A stretch of 64,000 nucleotides of DNA from JBBTCX01 sp964494205. GTDB lineage: Bacteria > Planctomycetota > Phycisphaerae > UBA1845. The notes under the pieces are model-generated. The model worked only from the letters and a program-made list of their open reading frames with translations, searched no databases and had not been told where the DNA came from. Shown here piece by piece: positions 17,341-27,148 of this stretch (position 1 is its first letter; each line of letters begins with the position of its first letter). A program made the position numbers and the translations under genes. Location of the stretch: positions 8,634 through 72,633 of the forward strand of contig CAZBRD010000022.1 of the NCBI GenBank assembly GCA_964494205.1, in the 5' to 3' direction.

Positions 17341-17838
17341 TCAGGTATTCCACGTCGGCCGCGTTCCTGCGAGGTAACGAAGTTGGCTAAAGAGAGAATG
17401 TCGTCGCCGAACAAGCTGCTGAATCCGCGCGAGAGTCGGCTGATCAAACTTATCGCCGAATTGCATCGTGATCAGATCTTCCTGAAGCTCAAGCCAGCGT
17501 CGCGTGCCGGTGAATTTTCGCTTTCGACGCGGGTCGCGGCCGTCCAGGACCTCGCGGATTTCATCCTCGATGTGTTGCAGTTCATTGGCCAATCTCTGGG
17601 GAGACCAGTCACGATCCCAAGCAAGTGACGTTGACGTCTCATTGATGGCTGGCTGGGCCTTCGCCCTCGTCGCGTCTTCTACTTCTTCGGCTTCCGGCAC
17701 GGTAGAGAAACCATCAACCGGTTCGTTCGAGGTGGGAGCGGCATACTCATGAGCGCCGTCGTTCTCCACGAAGTTCTCTTCCGCGAGCTCGCCGCCAAGC
17801 GAGTCGCCTTCAGACGCCGTGTCGTTACCATCATTCAT
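17341..17838 (-). CDS. Hypothetical protein with acidic N-terminus and helical C-terminus
   Basis: About 165 residues from the ATG at 17838; the frame can be extended to a TTG at 17883 but the ATG is more plausible. The first 75 residues are acidic and low in complexity, followed by a helical, charged region (WSPQRLANELQHIEDEIREV, RRWLELQEDLI, ARIQQLVRRRHSLFSQLRYL). No signal peptide, membrane segment or known motif is visible. It lies alone between convergent and co-directional genes. I do not recognise it; the helical part could mediate protein or nucleic-acid contacts. Confidence 0.5.
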   Translation of the reverse strand: MNDGNDTASEGDSLGGELAEENFVENDGAHEYAAPTSNEPVDGFSTVPEAEEVEDATRAKAQPAINETSTSLAWDRDWSPQRLANELQHIEDEIREVLDGRDPRRKRKFTGTRRWLELQEDLITMQFGDKFDQPTLARIQQLVRRRHSLFSQLRYLAGTRPTWNT

Positions 17839-17942
17839 TTCGTCAGAAGTCAACGCACAGCTCCAGCGGTGAAATAGATTCAACCTGTTTTAGTGAACGA
17901 TCAAGTGACTATTCTATTGCCTAGTGCCTATTCCCTAACACG

Positions 17943-19070
17943 TTATTCCAACGTCGCCTGCAGCGCGAGGATCGCGTAGGACGTCGCCAAGTGCGGATTG
18001 CCTTCAAACCATCGCGGTGCTTCGTTGGCCCAGCTGCCATCGGGCTTCTGCAATGATTGAAGCTTCGTCAACAGCTCTTCGCGCCACTTGTGATCTACAC
18101 CGCGATCGTCCTTCACCGTCGGCTGGCCCCACGCCTGCATGGCTTTCGCAAACGAGTGGAAATAATAGAACAAGCCTTCGTTGCTTTTTCCTTCGGGCAT
18201 GTTCGGGTTGGCATCCAGCGTGTAATGCTTGGCCATCCATTCCAGCGCCTTCTTGATACGCGGATCGTTTCGATCAACTTTCGCGTAGAGCATGCTCTTA
18301 AACCCGGCGTAGGTCATCGTGCCGTAGCTTCGCAGGCGCGGCTTCTCGTCCACTGATTCAGTTCCCGCTTCCGATTCGCCATCATTCGCCGGTGTGTAGA
18401 TGAACCCGCCGTCGTTGCTTCCCTTTGCGAAGGGCTGATCGTTCGTTTCCTCCAACATTTGTGACCGGGAAACAAACACCAGCGCCTTCTGATAGACCGG
18501 ATCATCGTTGGGCAAACCGCTCTGCTTGAGCGCCTCCAGCATGAACTGCGTGTTCGACAAATCGGGCCGCTTGTGCCGACCGTAACCAGCCCCGCCAAAC
18601 CACGGGCTTGATGTCTCGTGCCCTTCACCGTCATCCCACTGGAGTTTTTTCAGATAATCCTGAGCCTGCTTGATCGGCTTGTCATACGCGGAGTCCTGCA
18701 TCGCCGCCAACGCCATCAGCGCGATACTGGTTTGGTAGTTCGGCTGCCCGTCCTCCGGGCGATAGATGCCACCGTCCGGCTGAACAAACGTAAGTACGTA
18801 ATCGATTCCGCGCTTAGCGGCCGCGTGCTTCGGTCCAAACTCCGGATCACGCGCGATGCAATTGACCGCGAGTGCGGTAATGGACGGATGACTCTTGTCG
18901 AACGCCTTCCACGAACCGTCCTGAGCTTGGCTGGACACCAGATAATCCAGCCCTTTCTTGATGACAGCCTTCGCATTGGATGTGCTCGCCGGTGTATCCG
19001 CCGAGCGCACTTGTGCACACGGTACAAACAGGAACAATCCGAGTGCTATCAGTTTCTTCAAATGCGTCAT
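17943..19070 (-). CDS. Secreted prenyltransferase/squalene-oxidase repeat protein
   Basis: A 375-residue protein with a signal peptide (1-24) and repeats of the alpha-toroid family: QDGSWKAFDKSHPSITALAV, PDGGIYRPEDGQPNYQTSIA, and PDGSWANEAPRWFEGNPHLA near the end. The DxDDTA motif of squalene-hopene cyclases is absent and the protein is exported, so a cyclase function is unlikely. From memory, planctomycetes have many such exported proteins of unknown role. GGAGG lies seven bases before the ATG. It is the last gene of a co-directional group beginning with a glycosyltransferase. Confidence 0.78.
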   Translation of the reverse strand: MTHLKKLIALGLFLFVPCAQVRSADTPASTSNAKAVIKKGLDYLVSSQAQDGSWKAFDKSHPSITALAVNCIARDPEFGPKHAAAKRGIDYVLTFVQPDGGIYRPEDGQPNYQTSIALMALAAMQDSAYDKPIKQAQDYLKKLQWDDGEGHETSSPWFGGAGYGRHKRPDLSNTQFMLEALKQSGLPNDDPVYQKALVFVSRSQMLEETNDQPFAKGSNDGGFIYTPANDGESEAGTESVDEKPRLRSYGTMTYAGFKSMLYAKVDRNDPRIKKALEWMAKHYTLDANPNMPEGKSNEGLFYYFHSFAKAMQAWGQPTVKDDRGVDHKWREELLTKLQSLQKPDGSWANEAPRWFEGNPHLATSYAILALQATLE

Positions 19071-19172
19071 TCTTACCTCCGCATCAGGTTCAATCGCCGA
19101 TCAGCGGATTATACCTTGTTGACGAACATTACTACATCGTCCCGTCACGACGAGAACAGAAAGCGACGAATC

Positions 19173-19727
19173 TCAGTCGTAGTTTCGCCGTCGGCGACTT
19201 CGCATCTCCTCGAGTTGCGCAGGCGTGACAGCGTTCTGATCCGGCGGCGGTGGGTATTTGCAAAACGTCGCGTGACAACCTGTGCTGGTCAAAAACAGGA
19301 ATCCACAGATCACGCAGAGTAAACCTGCGCAGATAGCGGTACCAATGCGATCGTTGCGGATCATCTGTACGCCCAACAGTGCATTAGCAATCACCAGGCA
19401 AAGCGTGACAATCAGCCCCAGCGATGCGCTGCGCACTTTTTCCGAACGCAGACCAATCCCCACAGCCTGGAAGAACATTCCTCCCAGAAACGTCGTCAGA
19501 TAAAAAACAAACCGCCAGCCGATATGCTGGTATTCGCCCTGTAGATAACCGAGCCAATGGGCCGGCGTTTTCGAAACAGTCTCCGCCGTCACGCCAAGAA
19601 ACACACCGCCAGCCAGGCCGAGAATCGAGAACATCACACCGATCGCCATGAACCAAGTGCCGGCCGCGATGCAAAATTCACGTGGATTTGCAGCGACTTC
19701 TGTTTGATTTGGAGAAGAGTCAATCAC
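19173..19727 (-). CDS. Hypothetical four-helix membrane protein
   Basis: A 184-residue protein with four hydrophobic segments (about 27-50, 73-93, 100-120, 128-148), then two cysteines (GCHATFCKY) and a basic tail ending RRRRNYD. It starts at a GTG. It sits between the YbjQ-like gene (33 bases upstream) and the prenyltransferase-repeat gene (about 100 bases downstream). I do not recognise the family. The tail suggests a cytoplasmic C-terminus by the positive-inside rule. Confidence 0.6.
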   Translation of the reverse strand: MIDSSPNQTEVAANPREFCIAAGTWFMAIGVMFSILGLAGGVFLGVTAETVSKTPAHWLGYLQGEYQHIGWRFVFYLTTFLGGMFFQAVGIGLRSEKVRSASLGLIVTLCLVIANALLGVQMIRNDRIGTAICAGLLCVICGFLFLTSTGCHATFCKYPPPPDQNAVTPAQLEEMRSRRRRNYD

Positions 19728-19760
19728 CTTGAATTCGCTACGGCAAAACAGAACGGCTCG

Positions 19761-20330
19761 TCAATTTCCTATTGATTTCGGCTTCTCGTCAGCCACGTTG
19801 GGAAGATTATTCGTTTCACGATTCGTAGGAACTACGGTCGCGGTCTTCTTCACCGTCACCGCATCGCCAACTGCCGCGAACTTTCCGGCTGTCGATCTTT
19901 CATGTCGAACATTGGTCAGTGCGTTCGCGCCTTTCATAGCGGCCGCTGCCTTTAACCCTTCGAGCGCCTCTTCCGGTCGGCGAAACCCATCAACAAACAC
20001 AGCCTCCACTTGCTCGATAATCTCATAACCAGCAATCGTGTCCTTGCTCGACGTCGCCACAATCTTCATTGCCTCGACACGACGCTTAGCGGCCAGATTC
20101 TCGTCCAAGGCGGCCGATCCCTCTGCATACGGCTGAAGTTTCGCGTTGTATCGCGCCGGTCGACGCGATCGCACCACATTCATGATTCGTCGATAAATCC
20201 AGAGCAGAACCAGCGTCGCGACAACACCACCCAGCGCCCATCCGCGCCATCCCGATAGATTGAGGTAGTCGGTTATCTCGACGTCTTGAATCGTCTTCAA
20301 TACGTCGGGCGTGGAAGGTGCGTCAGACAT
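19761..20330 (-). CDS. Membrane-anchored YbjQ/DUF74-like protein
   Basis: A 189-residue protein with one membrane segment (about 28-47) and a cytoplasmic or periplasmic domain. Residues 90-165 read like the YbjQ (putative heavy-metal-binding, UPF0145) fold: KIVATSSKDTIAGYEIIEQV, then EALEGLKAAAAMKGANALTN and a closing GDAVTVKKT strand. The pattern of a threonine-rich strand, AL-x-x-L-x-x-A-x-x-x-GANA and a final G-x-AV matches that family. Its start overlaps the stop of the glycosyltransferase by eight bases, so the two are coupled. The biochemical role is unknown for the family. Confidence 0.55.
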   Translation of the reverse strand: MSDAPSTPDVLKTIQDVEITDYLNLSGWRGWALGGVVATLVLLWIYRRIMNVVRSRRPARYNAKLQPYAEGSAALDENLAAKRRVEAMKIVATSSKDTIAGYEIIEQVEAVFVDGFRRPEEALEGLKAAAAMKGANALTNVRHERSTAGKFAAVGDAVTVKKTATVVPTNRETNNLPNVADEKPKSIGN

Positions 20331-21585
20331 GTTGAACCGGACGTTCCATGCTGCTCACTGGGACGGGTAGCGGATCGGCATCAGCAGCTTGCTCATTCGT
20401 ATACTCATGCTTGCGATATACGGTGCCGCGCCACGTCGTTGTGGTCGCACCCCATGACTTCAACAGCGCGTTGACCAGCATGGCAAACGTAACGAACGCA
20501 CCCGCGAAATGCGTGAGCGACCACCAGCGATTCAAACGCAGCACAGGGTAATAGCGCGCCATTACCAACCATTGGGAAAGCACGACGCCGGTCCACCCGA
20601 TGGCCGCCGACAGCCATTGTTGGCTACCTTTCTCGATCCACGTAGTCCACGCCGCGAATGCACTAATCCAAGGCATCAAAGAAAAGACGGCCATGAATGC
20701 AAGCGCTGGAACCAGTCGATCGATTGGCGCAAGGCAGCCGTAGAATATTCGGCTCCAACCGCGCCACGCGGCGCGCAGCGTGCTGTACATTCGTGTCCTG
20801 TAGAGACCATCGTTTTCCACGACTCGGAGCTTAAATCCCCGCTCTTTCGCCTGCCGCGCCATGAAAATGTCTTCATTGAGTTGCTGGCGACAAGCTTCGT
20901 GTCCGCCGATGGCGTCATAACATTTGCGAGTCAGCAGCATGAACGCCCCGTTTGCATACGCATTCTTTCGTTGCGAATTATTGACTCGCTTCGGCTGAAA
21001 CCAGAGCAACAACGCTACCGTGCAAACCGGCTGAACGATTTTCTCCCAGAGTGTTGGAGTATCGAGCATCGGCGTGATCGACAGAAAATCGACCTGCTTC
21101 TTCGCGATCTCCCCCATGGCCACACTGAGCGTTCGATTGGAAACCTGCGTGCAATCAGCGTCGGTAAAGCAAAGCCACTCGCCAGTGCTGGCCCTCACGC
21201 CCTGCAACATCGCATTGCTCTTGCCCTGCCAGCCGTCCGGCAGGTGTTTCACATGAATGACGTGCAGCCGCCCGGCAAACTCCCGCGCGAGCGATCGAAG
21301 GATGGTGGGAGTGCGATCACCGCTGCGATCGTCCACCGCGATAACTTCCATATGGGGATAGTCCTGCGACATCAGCGAGCGAATGCAGGACTCAATCGCG
21401 CCCTCTTCATCCTTGGCAGCCACCAACACTGATATTTTGGGGGAATCGGCGGGAACCGCGCCAAACGAGTTCGGGACCAAGATTCGTCGCTTTCGAAGAA
21501 CTCGGCCCAGGGTGAGAAACCGAAGGAACCAGACCATTCCGACCGCGAAGCCGAGAAAGCACCAAGCGTAAAACAAAACTTGCAT
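20323..21585 (-). CDS. Family 2 glycosyltransferase, membrane-bound
   Basis: A 420-residue processive-type GT2 enzyme. One membrane segment lies at the N-terminus; the catalytic domain has ISVLVAAKDEEGAIESCIRS, the nucleotide site VIAVDDRSGDRT, metal-binding DADC, the QLNED catalytic base motif and the RAAWRGWSRI region. Three or four membrane segments follow. The start at 21585 (MQVLF) is preceded by AAGG; a longer frame to 21645 is less likely. It resembles HpnB/CrtQ-type transferases acting on lipid-linked or terpenoid acceptors. No hopanoid genes flank it, so the acceptor is open. Confidence 0.8.
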   Translation of the reverse strand: MQVLFYAWCFLGFAVGMVWFLRFLTLGRVLRKRRILVPNSFGAVPADSPKISVLVAAKDEEGAIESCIRSLMSQDYPHMEVIAVDDRSGDRTPTILRSLAREFAGRLHVIHVKHLPDGWQGKSNAMLQGVRASTGEWLCFTDADCTQVSNRTLSVAMGEIAKKQVDFLSITPMLDTPTLWEKIVQPVCTVALLLWFQPKRVNNSQRKNAYANGAFMLLTRKCYDAIGGHEACRQQLNEDIFMARQAKERGFKLRVVENDGLYRTRMYSTLRAAWRGWSRIFYGCLAPIDRLVPALAFMAVFSLMPWISAFAAWTTWIEKGSQQWLSAAIGWTGVVLSQWLVMARYYPVLRLNRWWSLTHFAGAFVTFAMLVNALLKSWGATTTTWRGTVYRKHEYTNEQAADADPLPVPVSSMERPVQHV

Positions 21586-21730
21586 GTCAGAGCCTTGAAA
21601 CCCAATGATCGCGCCGGAGCAATTATGGCCGATCGCGGCGAACACGACAAGGATTGAGATTTGCGATGACGGCTAGTTGTGATTTATCCTGCCTGCATCG
21701 GCTCATCTTCCGTTTCATGGGCGCTTTCGA

Positions 21731-24409
21731 ATGACCGTCGCTCGCTCATTCACTGAGCTGTCAAACAAGTTTGCCGGAACCGCTCCGCTGTTGCCGGTTG
21801 CAGCAGGAATCGTGATCGGCATTGTGCTCGATCGCGCAACCTCACCGCCCCTTTGGATGCTTTGGACGGTACTAGCCAGTGGTACGCTGATCCTGATTCT
21901 CCCGGTCGCACGCTTGTTGTTCGGCCCGATGTTGCTCCTGCTGGTCGCCGCAAGCGCGGGCGGCCTCCTGCACGCTCAACGCACCAGACAAACCGATCCG
22001 ACAAGTATCGAACGAATTGCGACACCGACTGGAGCGCTGGTGCGCCTCCGCGGCGTGATCGCTTCTCCACCGCGCGTGATCCCCAAACCACCGAACCCAT
22101 TTTCACGCTGGACTTATGGCGATGACCGAACAGCCTTTGTCCTTCAGGCCAAGGAAATTGAATCTGCCAACGGCTGGGAAAACGTCTCGGGCCGGGTCCG
22201 CACCACGTTCAACGAGGTCCTGGTCGATGTGGCCGAGGGCGATTTCGTCGAAGTGTTTGGACGCGTTTCTTCTCTCACGCCACCGAGCAACCCCGGAAGC
22301 TTCGATTGGGCCGCCTTCAATCGCAGCCAGGGAATCGTCGCCAGACTCAATTGCGGTCACCGCGAATCGCTCACCAAGCTCGCAACGGCAAATCCCGGAT
22401 TAGATCTCAAACTACGACTCTGGTTGAAGAACAAATTACGCGGCTGGCTGATGAGCGATCTGTCTACCTCTGTCGAAGACGAAGGCGGCCTGCTCGAGGC
22501 GATGATCCTCGGCCAACAATCACACGTCGACCGCAAACTAAACGAAGTGTTCATCCAATCCGGCTGCATTCACTTTCTCGCCGCCAGCGGCACCAACGTC
22601 GTGATTGTCTTTTTTCTCGCACAGCTTCCGCTTCGACTTCTTGGTGTATCGCAAAGGAGACGTGCGTACGTGATGGTGGCCGTCGCGATCGCCTACGCGC
22701 TGATCACCGATGCTCGGCCGCCGATTCTTCGCGCCACCATCATCGGACTCGTCTACTGCGTCTCAATCCTCGCCAATCGAACACGCTCACATCTGAACTG
22801 GATTTGCCTCACGGTAATCATCCTCGCGATCATCGATCCTGCCATGGTGTTTGATGTCGGCTATCAACTCTCGACGGCAGCCGTACTTGGTGTCTCATTC
22901 CTGGCACCCGCCCTGATTTCGCTTTGCCGATCCATTTACGCGAATCTCAAAGCCCGTCTTGTTCGATCGAAGGAATCCCCCCTCGAAGACCTTCTGAAAA
23001 GTGTGGCAGCGAATCCCGAAGGAACGATCAGTCTGTCTTATCGATTCAAACTCGTTGCGAAAAAGTTTGCTCGATGGGTTGGCATTGCATTGGCTGTCGC
23101 CGTCAGCGCCTGGCTCATGGCTTTACCCATCACAACAACCACGTTCCATCAGCTTCAACCATGGGGCGCCATCAACTCGGTCATCATCTTCCCGCTCATG
23201 TCGCTGGTGATGGGTCTCGGATTTGCCAAACTTGTCCTCACGCCGATATCGCCCACGCTGAGCGGCATCCTCGGCATGGGCCTGAGTCTCCTCGACCGGA
23301 TCATCGTCACCATAGTGCAATGGATGTCGCAGTTTCCCGGAGCTAACGCATCAACCCCACAGCCGACATGGTGGTTGATCGCCACCTATTACGCATTCCT
23401 GCTTGCGATCATTCTCCGCTTCGATCCGCGACGAAACTCAGCGCCACTGCAGGAGATTGAGAACCAATCCGAAGAATCTGTGAACAATTTCGATCAAACA
23501 AAGCCTGTACCCTATCTTCGATTCTTTAACTCTCTCTTTGCCGCGTCGTCGATTGCTTTGGTTGTTTCGATCGTCGTCTGGTGCATTCCGCCGACACCTT
23601 CGGGAATTCTCAGAATTACCGCATTGTCCGTAGGCCGCGGTTCCACCACGGTGATTGAACTACCGGATGGCAAAGCTGTTCTATGCGACGTGGGTAGTTC
23701 CGCCACGAATGACGTGGGCGAAAACGTGGTACTGCCATTCCTAAGATATCGCAACATCGATCGCATCGAGCGCACATACATAAGCCACCCCAACATGGAT
23801 CACTTCAGCGGTCTGCCTTCGGTGCTTCGCGGAATCAACTGCGGTCCAGTTCTCGTGAACGAGTATTTCGCGCCGATGAGCGAACCCTCCTCGCCGAGCA
23901 AGCATTTGTTGAAACTCATGGAGCAATCGGGCCACACGCCCACGACGATTGAATCATCCGACAGAACATGGAGCGTGGGAGATGTGACGTTCGACATTCT
24001 TTGGCCACCGCCCGGCCAGCGATTTACAAAAGATAACGACACTTCGACGGTCATCCGAATCGCCTACGCAGGTCGAAGCGTATTACTAACGGGCGACATC
24101 GAGGAAGCAGCACAGGAGCGGCTCATCGCGCTGGGCGGACTCAGTGCCGACGTTTTGTTCCTCCCCCACCACGGCTCCGTTCGACCAAACACGCGCCGCT
24201 TCATTCAAGCCGTCGCACCGTCGATTGCGATCCGTTCCGCCATCGAACGCATGGATGAAAACACTACCGGCCTCGCCGAAACCGTCGACGATCTTCCGCT
24301 TCTCAACACGGCTGATGTCGGCGCAATCGAAATCACCATTTCCCCTACCGAATTGACTGTAGGACCAGCCAGTTTACCGCACAAAAAACGGTATAAAGTC
24401 GTCAGATAG
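21731..24409 (+). CDS. comEC: ComEC/Rec2 DNA-uptake channel
   Basis: An 892-residue polytopic protein forming the inner-membrane channel for transforming DNA. The N-terminal segments and OB-like DUF4131 region (about 1-225) contain NPGSFDWAAFNRSQGI. The competence domain (about 250-560) has the motif EAMILGQQSHV and HFLAASGTNVVIVFFLAQ, then LITDARPPILRATIIG. A metallo-beta-lactamase-like domain ends the protein (about 625-890), with YISHPNMDHFSGL, LLTGDIEEAAQ and FLPHHGSV. It is full length. No other competence genes are in the window. Confidence 0.92.
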   Translation: MTVARSFTELSNKFAGTAPLLPVAAGIVIGIVLDRATSPPLWMLWTVLASGTLILILPVARLLFGPMLLLLVAASAGGLLHAQRTRQTDPTSIERIATPTGALVRLRGVIASPPRVIPKPPNPFSRWTYGDDRTAFVLQAKEIESANGWENVSGRVRTTFNEVLVDVAEGDFVEVFGRVSSLTPPSNPGSFDWAAFNRSQGIVARLNCGHRESLTKLATANPGLDLKLRLWLKNKLRGWLMSDLSTSVEDEGGLLEAMILGQQSHVDRKLNEVFIQSGCIHFLAASGTNVVIVFFLAQLPLRLLGVSQRRRAYVMVAVAIAYALITDARPPILRATIIGLVYCVSILANRTRSHLNWICLTVIILAIIDPAMVFDVGYQLSTAAVLGVSFLAPALISLCRSIYANLKARLVRSKESPLEDLLKSVAANPEGTISLSYRFKLVAKKFARWVGIALAVAVSAWLMALPITTTTFHQLQPWGAINSVIIFPLMSLVMGLGFAKLVLTPISPTLSGILGMGLSLLDRIIVTIVQWMSQFPGANASTPQPTWWLIATYYAFLLAIILRFDPRRNSAPLQEIENQSEESVNNFDQTKPVPYLRFFNSLFAASSIALVVSIVVWCIPPTPSGILRITALSVGRGSTTVIELPDGKAVLCDVGSSATNDVGENVVLPFLRYRNIDRIERTYISHPNMDHFSGLPSVLRGINCGPVLVNEYFAPMSEPSSPSKHLLKLMEQSGHTPTTIESSDRTWSVGDVTFDILWPPPGQRFTKDNDTSTVIRIAYAGRSVLLTGDIEEAAQERLIALGGLSADVLFLPHHGSVRPNTRRFIQAVAPSIAIRSAIERMDENTTGLAETVDDLPLLNTADVGAIEITISPTELTVGPASLPHKKRYKVVR

Positions 24410-24543
24410 CGAATGTTAGCTCAATTGCGAAGAGGCTGATCAACGACTATATTGCCGTTCGTTGGTGTCAGTGCGTCAAAGTCATTCGAGGTCCGGACTT
24501 TGTTTGATTTGATCACTCTATGCATCATTGGAGCACTCAAGAA

Positions 24544-25659
24544 ATGATTGTCGGAATCCCCACCGAAACGAAGACCCATGAGTATCGCGTCAGCATGACA
24601 CCGGTGGGTGTAGACGAACTTGTTCGCCGCAAGCACACCGTGATCGTCGAGTCCAACGCCGGCGCAGGTTCGGGCATCACCAACGAAGAATACGAAGCCG
24701 TCGGTGCGAAAATCGTCGGATCAGCCAAGGAAGTCTTTGCCAAGGCGGACTTGATTATCAAAGTGAAAGAACCGCTGGCTCCAGAGCGCGCCATGATGCG
24801 CGACGGCCAGGTGATGTTCACCTATTTCCACTTCGCCGCCGATCGCGATCTCACCGAGGGAGTTATGAAAACCGGCTCCGTCGCGATCGCGTATGAAACG
24901 ATCGTTGATGCGAACGGCCGTCTGCCTCTACTCACTCCGATGAGCGAAGTCGCGGGCAAGATGAGTATTCAGGAAGGTGCGAAATACCTCGAGCGCCCAA
25001 TGATGGGGCGCGGCATTTTGCTCGGCGGCGTGCCGGGTGTGGAACCAGCCGAAGTGCTGGTCATTGGCGGTGGTGTCGTCGGCACCAACGCAGCCAAAGT
25101 CGCAGCCGGTCTCGGCGCTAACGTCACGATTATGGACGTGAACATCGATCGCCTGCGATATCTCGATGACGTCATGCCGTCCAACGTCCACACGGTGTAC
25201 AGTGGCCGACTCACGCTCGAAAAATACTTGTGTTCGGTTGACCTCGTGATTGGTGCCGTTCTTATTCCCGGTGCCCGGTGCCCGGTGCTCGTGACGCGAC
25301 AACATCTATCCAAGATGAAACCCGGCGCGGTCATTGTGGACGTCGGCGTCGATCAAGGCGGCTGCTGCGAAACGATCAAACCTACCACGCACGAGGCCCC
25401 CACGTACATCGTCGACAACATCGTGCATTACGGCGTAGCCAACATGCCGGGCGCCGTCGGGCGAACATCGACGTACGCACTGACCAATGCGACATTGCCG
25501 TATGCGATCAAACTGGCGGACAAAGGGTACAAGCAGGCGTGCAAGGAGGACGTGAGCCTGGCGATGGGAATCAACATTGAGCGTGGCCGCGTGACGAACA
25601 AACCCGTGGCTGAGACCTTTGGACTTGAGTACACACCGGCGTTGGTCAGCGCTGCTTGA
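24544..25659 (+). CDS. ald: Alanine dehydrogenase
   Basis: A 371-residue NAD-dependent enzyme interconverting L-alanine and pyruvate plus ammonia. Starting at the ATG at 24544 gives the usual family N-terminus MIVGIPTETK, and GGAG lies ten bases upstream. The catalytic residues line up with the well-studied enzymes at identical numbers: R15, K75, H96 and D270. The NAD-binding glycine motif GGGVVG is at 175-180. Length is typical. It stands alone, with about 115 bases to the next gene, and probably links amino-acid breakdown to pyruvate. Confidence 0.95.
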   Translation: MIVGIPTETKTHEYRVSMTPVGVDELVRRKHTVIVESNAGAGSGITNEEYEAVGAKIVGSAKEVFAKADLIIKVKEPLAPERAMMRDGQVMFTYFHFAADRDLTEGVMKTGSVAIAYETIVDANGRLPLLTPMSEVAGKMSIQEGAKYLERPMMGRGILLGGVPGVEPAEVLVIGGGVVGTNAAKVAAGLGANVTIMDVNIDRLRYLDDVMPSNVHTVYSGRLTLEKYLCSVDLVIGAVLIPGARCPVLVTRQHLSKMKPGAVIVDVGVDQGGCCETIKPTTHEAPTYIVDNIVHYGVANMPGAVGRTSTYALTNATLPYAIKLADKGYKQACKEDVSLAMGINIERGRVTNKPVAETFGLEYTPALVSAA

Positions 25660-25774
25660 AAAGAACCACCTTGCCGGACTTTCGCCAAGCCCAATCAATT
25701 AGTTCGACGTGGTCGAGACGACATCTTGATTCTCGCGAGTTCGAATCGGCTTCCATGGAAGGAGCACGAAACCT

Positions 25775-27139
25775 ATGAAGAACATAGTCATTTTAGTCCT
25801 TCTGCTCACCTCTCTTGGCGGTGGTTATTACTGGATGAAGCAGCAGCGCCTTTCGCTGGAAGGCCTCGAAGGCAAGACAGAAAAGACAATGGTCGGTGAT
25901 CTGACCTTGCCCATCACTGCCACCGGTGAAATCAAGCCTTCTCGCCGCGTCGAGATCAAAGCCGAAGCCAGCGGCGAAGTTGTTGAAATTCCCAAGGAGC
26001 CCGGCGATCGCGTGAAGGCCGGCGACTTACTGATTCGCCTCAATCGCGATGACGAAGAACGCAGCGTCAAGCGTGCGCGGCAGGATTTGGAAATTGCCGA
26101 GGCGCGGTTGAAAAATGCGGAACTCGCGCTCGAGAAAATGAAGACGGCAGATTTGCAGACCGCCGAAGCACAAGTTCGCGATCAGGCAGGTAAGGTAGAG
26201 TATGCGGAATTTCAACTAAAGAAATTCGAAGATCAGCCGGAAATCAGCAATCCTGAGGAGTTGCTGAGAACGCGAATCAATTACCAGAGTGCAAAAGAGT
26301 CACTCATCCAGTCGCAACAACGAGTCGAAGGAATCAAGTTCGCCATTCCTCAAGCTGAGCAAGACGTTCGCCAGCAAAAAGCAACGCGCGAGTCTGCCGA
26401 CTACAATTTGGCAGATGCCGAGAAACGACTCTCGAAAACAGATATCGTAGCACCGATCGACGGCATCGTCGGAGACATGCGCACCCAAATCGGCGAGATC
26501 ATTCAGAGCGGAAAGACGACGTTCACAGGCGGTACCGTTCTGGCTGTGCTGCTCGATATCGATCGCTACGTCGTTCGCGCAGAAGTCGACGAAGCCGACA
26601 TCGGCCGTGTCCGCGAAATCGCCCCGGAATGGGCGCGACCTGGCGTTGATTCAGTCGTCGAGATGCCCGACGATCTGAACGAGGCAGCCAAAGGCATGGC
26701 TGACCCGCCGGAGATCACGGTCGAGGCCTGTCGCGGCGAGAAATTCTACGGCGTGATTCAGCGCATTTTTCCCGAGCCCAAGTTGATTCAAGGCGTTACG
26801 ACCTACCCCGTCGAGGTCGTCGTCACCAGCAACAACCGCGATAAACTGCTTTCGGGCATGCGGGCCGAAGTGCGCTTCACGTCGGAAAAAGCAACCAACG
26901 TCGTCCTCGTTCCGAACGAAGCCATCAAGGAAGGCCAAAAGGGCCAGCTTGGTGTGTATGTTCCCAAGGCGAATTCAAAACCGCAGGAAAAGGCGACCGA
27001 GTTCGTCGCCTGCCGCTTCGGCCTCGACAATGGCAACTATTCCGAAGTCATCGAAGGTTTGAAAGAAGGCCAGGAAGTTTACATCAAGCTTCCCGCCAAG
27101 AAGGAAGAGGAAAAAACTCGACCGAAACGAAGAGGATAA
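25775..27139 (+). CDS. MacA-like periplasmic adaptor (HlyD family)
   Basis: A 454-residue membrane-fusion protein of an ABC efflux pump. An N-terminal membrane anchor (about 4-20) is followed by the first half of the biotinyl-lipoyl barrel (RRVEIKAEASGEVVEIPKEP), a long coiled-coil hairpin (about 88-205, alternating charged and leucine/alanine residues), the second barrel half (KTDIVAPIDGIVGDMRTQIG), beta-barrel and membrane-proximal domains. AAGGAG precedes the ATG. It is followed by ATPase and permease genes of the same system. The substrate is not evident. Confidence 0.85.
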   Translation: MKNIVILVLLLTSLGGGYYWMKQQRLSLEGLEGKTEKTMVGDLTLPITATGEIKPSRRVEIKAEASGEVVEIPKEPGDRVKAGDLLIRLNRDDEERSVKRARQDLEIAEARLKNAELALEKMKTADLQTAEAQVRDQAGKVEYAEFQLKKFEDQPEISNPEELLRTRINYQSAKESLIQSQQRVEGIKFAIPQAEQDVRQQKATRESADYNLADAEKRLSKTDIVAPIDGIVGDMRTQIGEIIQSGKTTFTGGTVLAVLLDIDRYVVRAEVDEADIGRVREIAPEWARPGVDSVVEMPDDLNEAAKGMADPPEITVEACRGEKFYGVIQRIFPEPKLIQGVTTYPVEVVVTSNNRDKLLSGMRAEVRFTSEKATNVVLVPNEAIKEGQKGQLGVYVPKANSKPQEKATEFVACRFGLDNGNYSEVIEGLKEGQEVYIKLPAKKEEEKTRPKRRG

Positions 27140-27148
27140 CACCAAAAC

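Noticed and set aside
17943..19070. Squalene-hopene cyclase
   Set aside because: The repeats match the superfamily, but the DxDDTA motif is missing, the protein is too short and it has a signal peptide.
20509..21432. A 307-codon frame opposite the glycosyltransferase
   Set aside because: Antisense shadow; the glycosyltransferase motifs on the other strand are complete.
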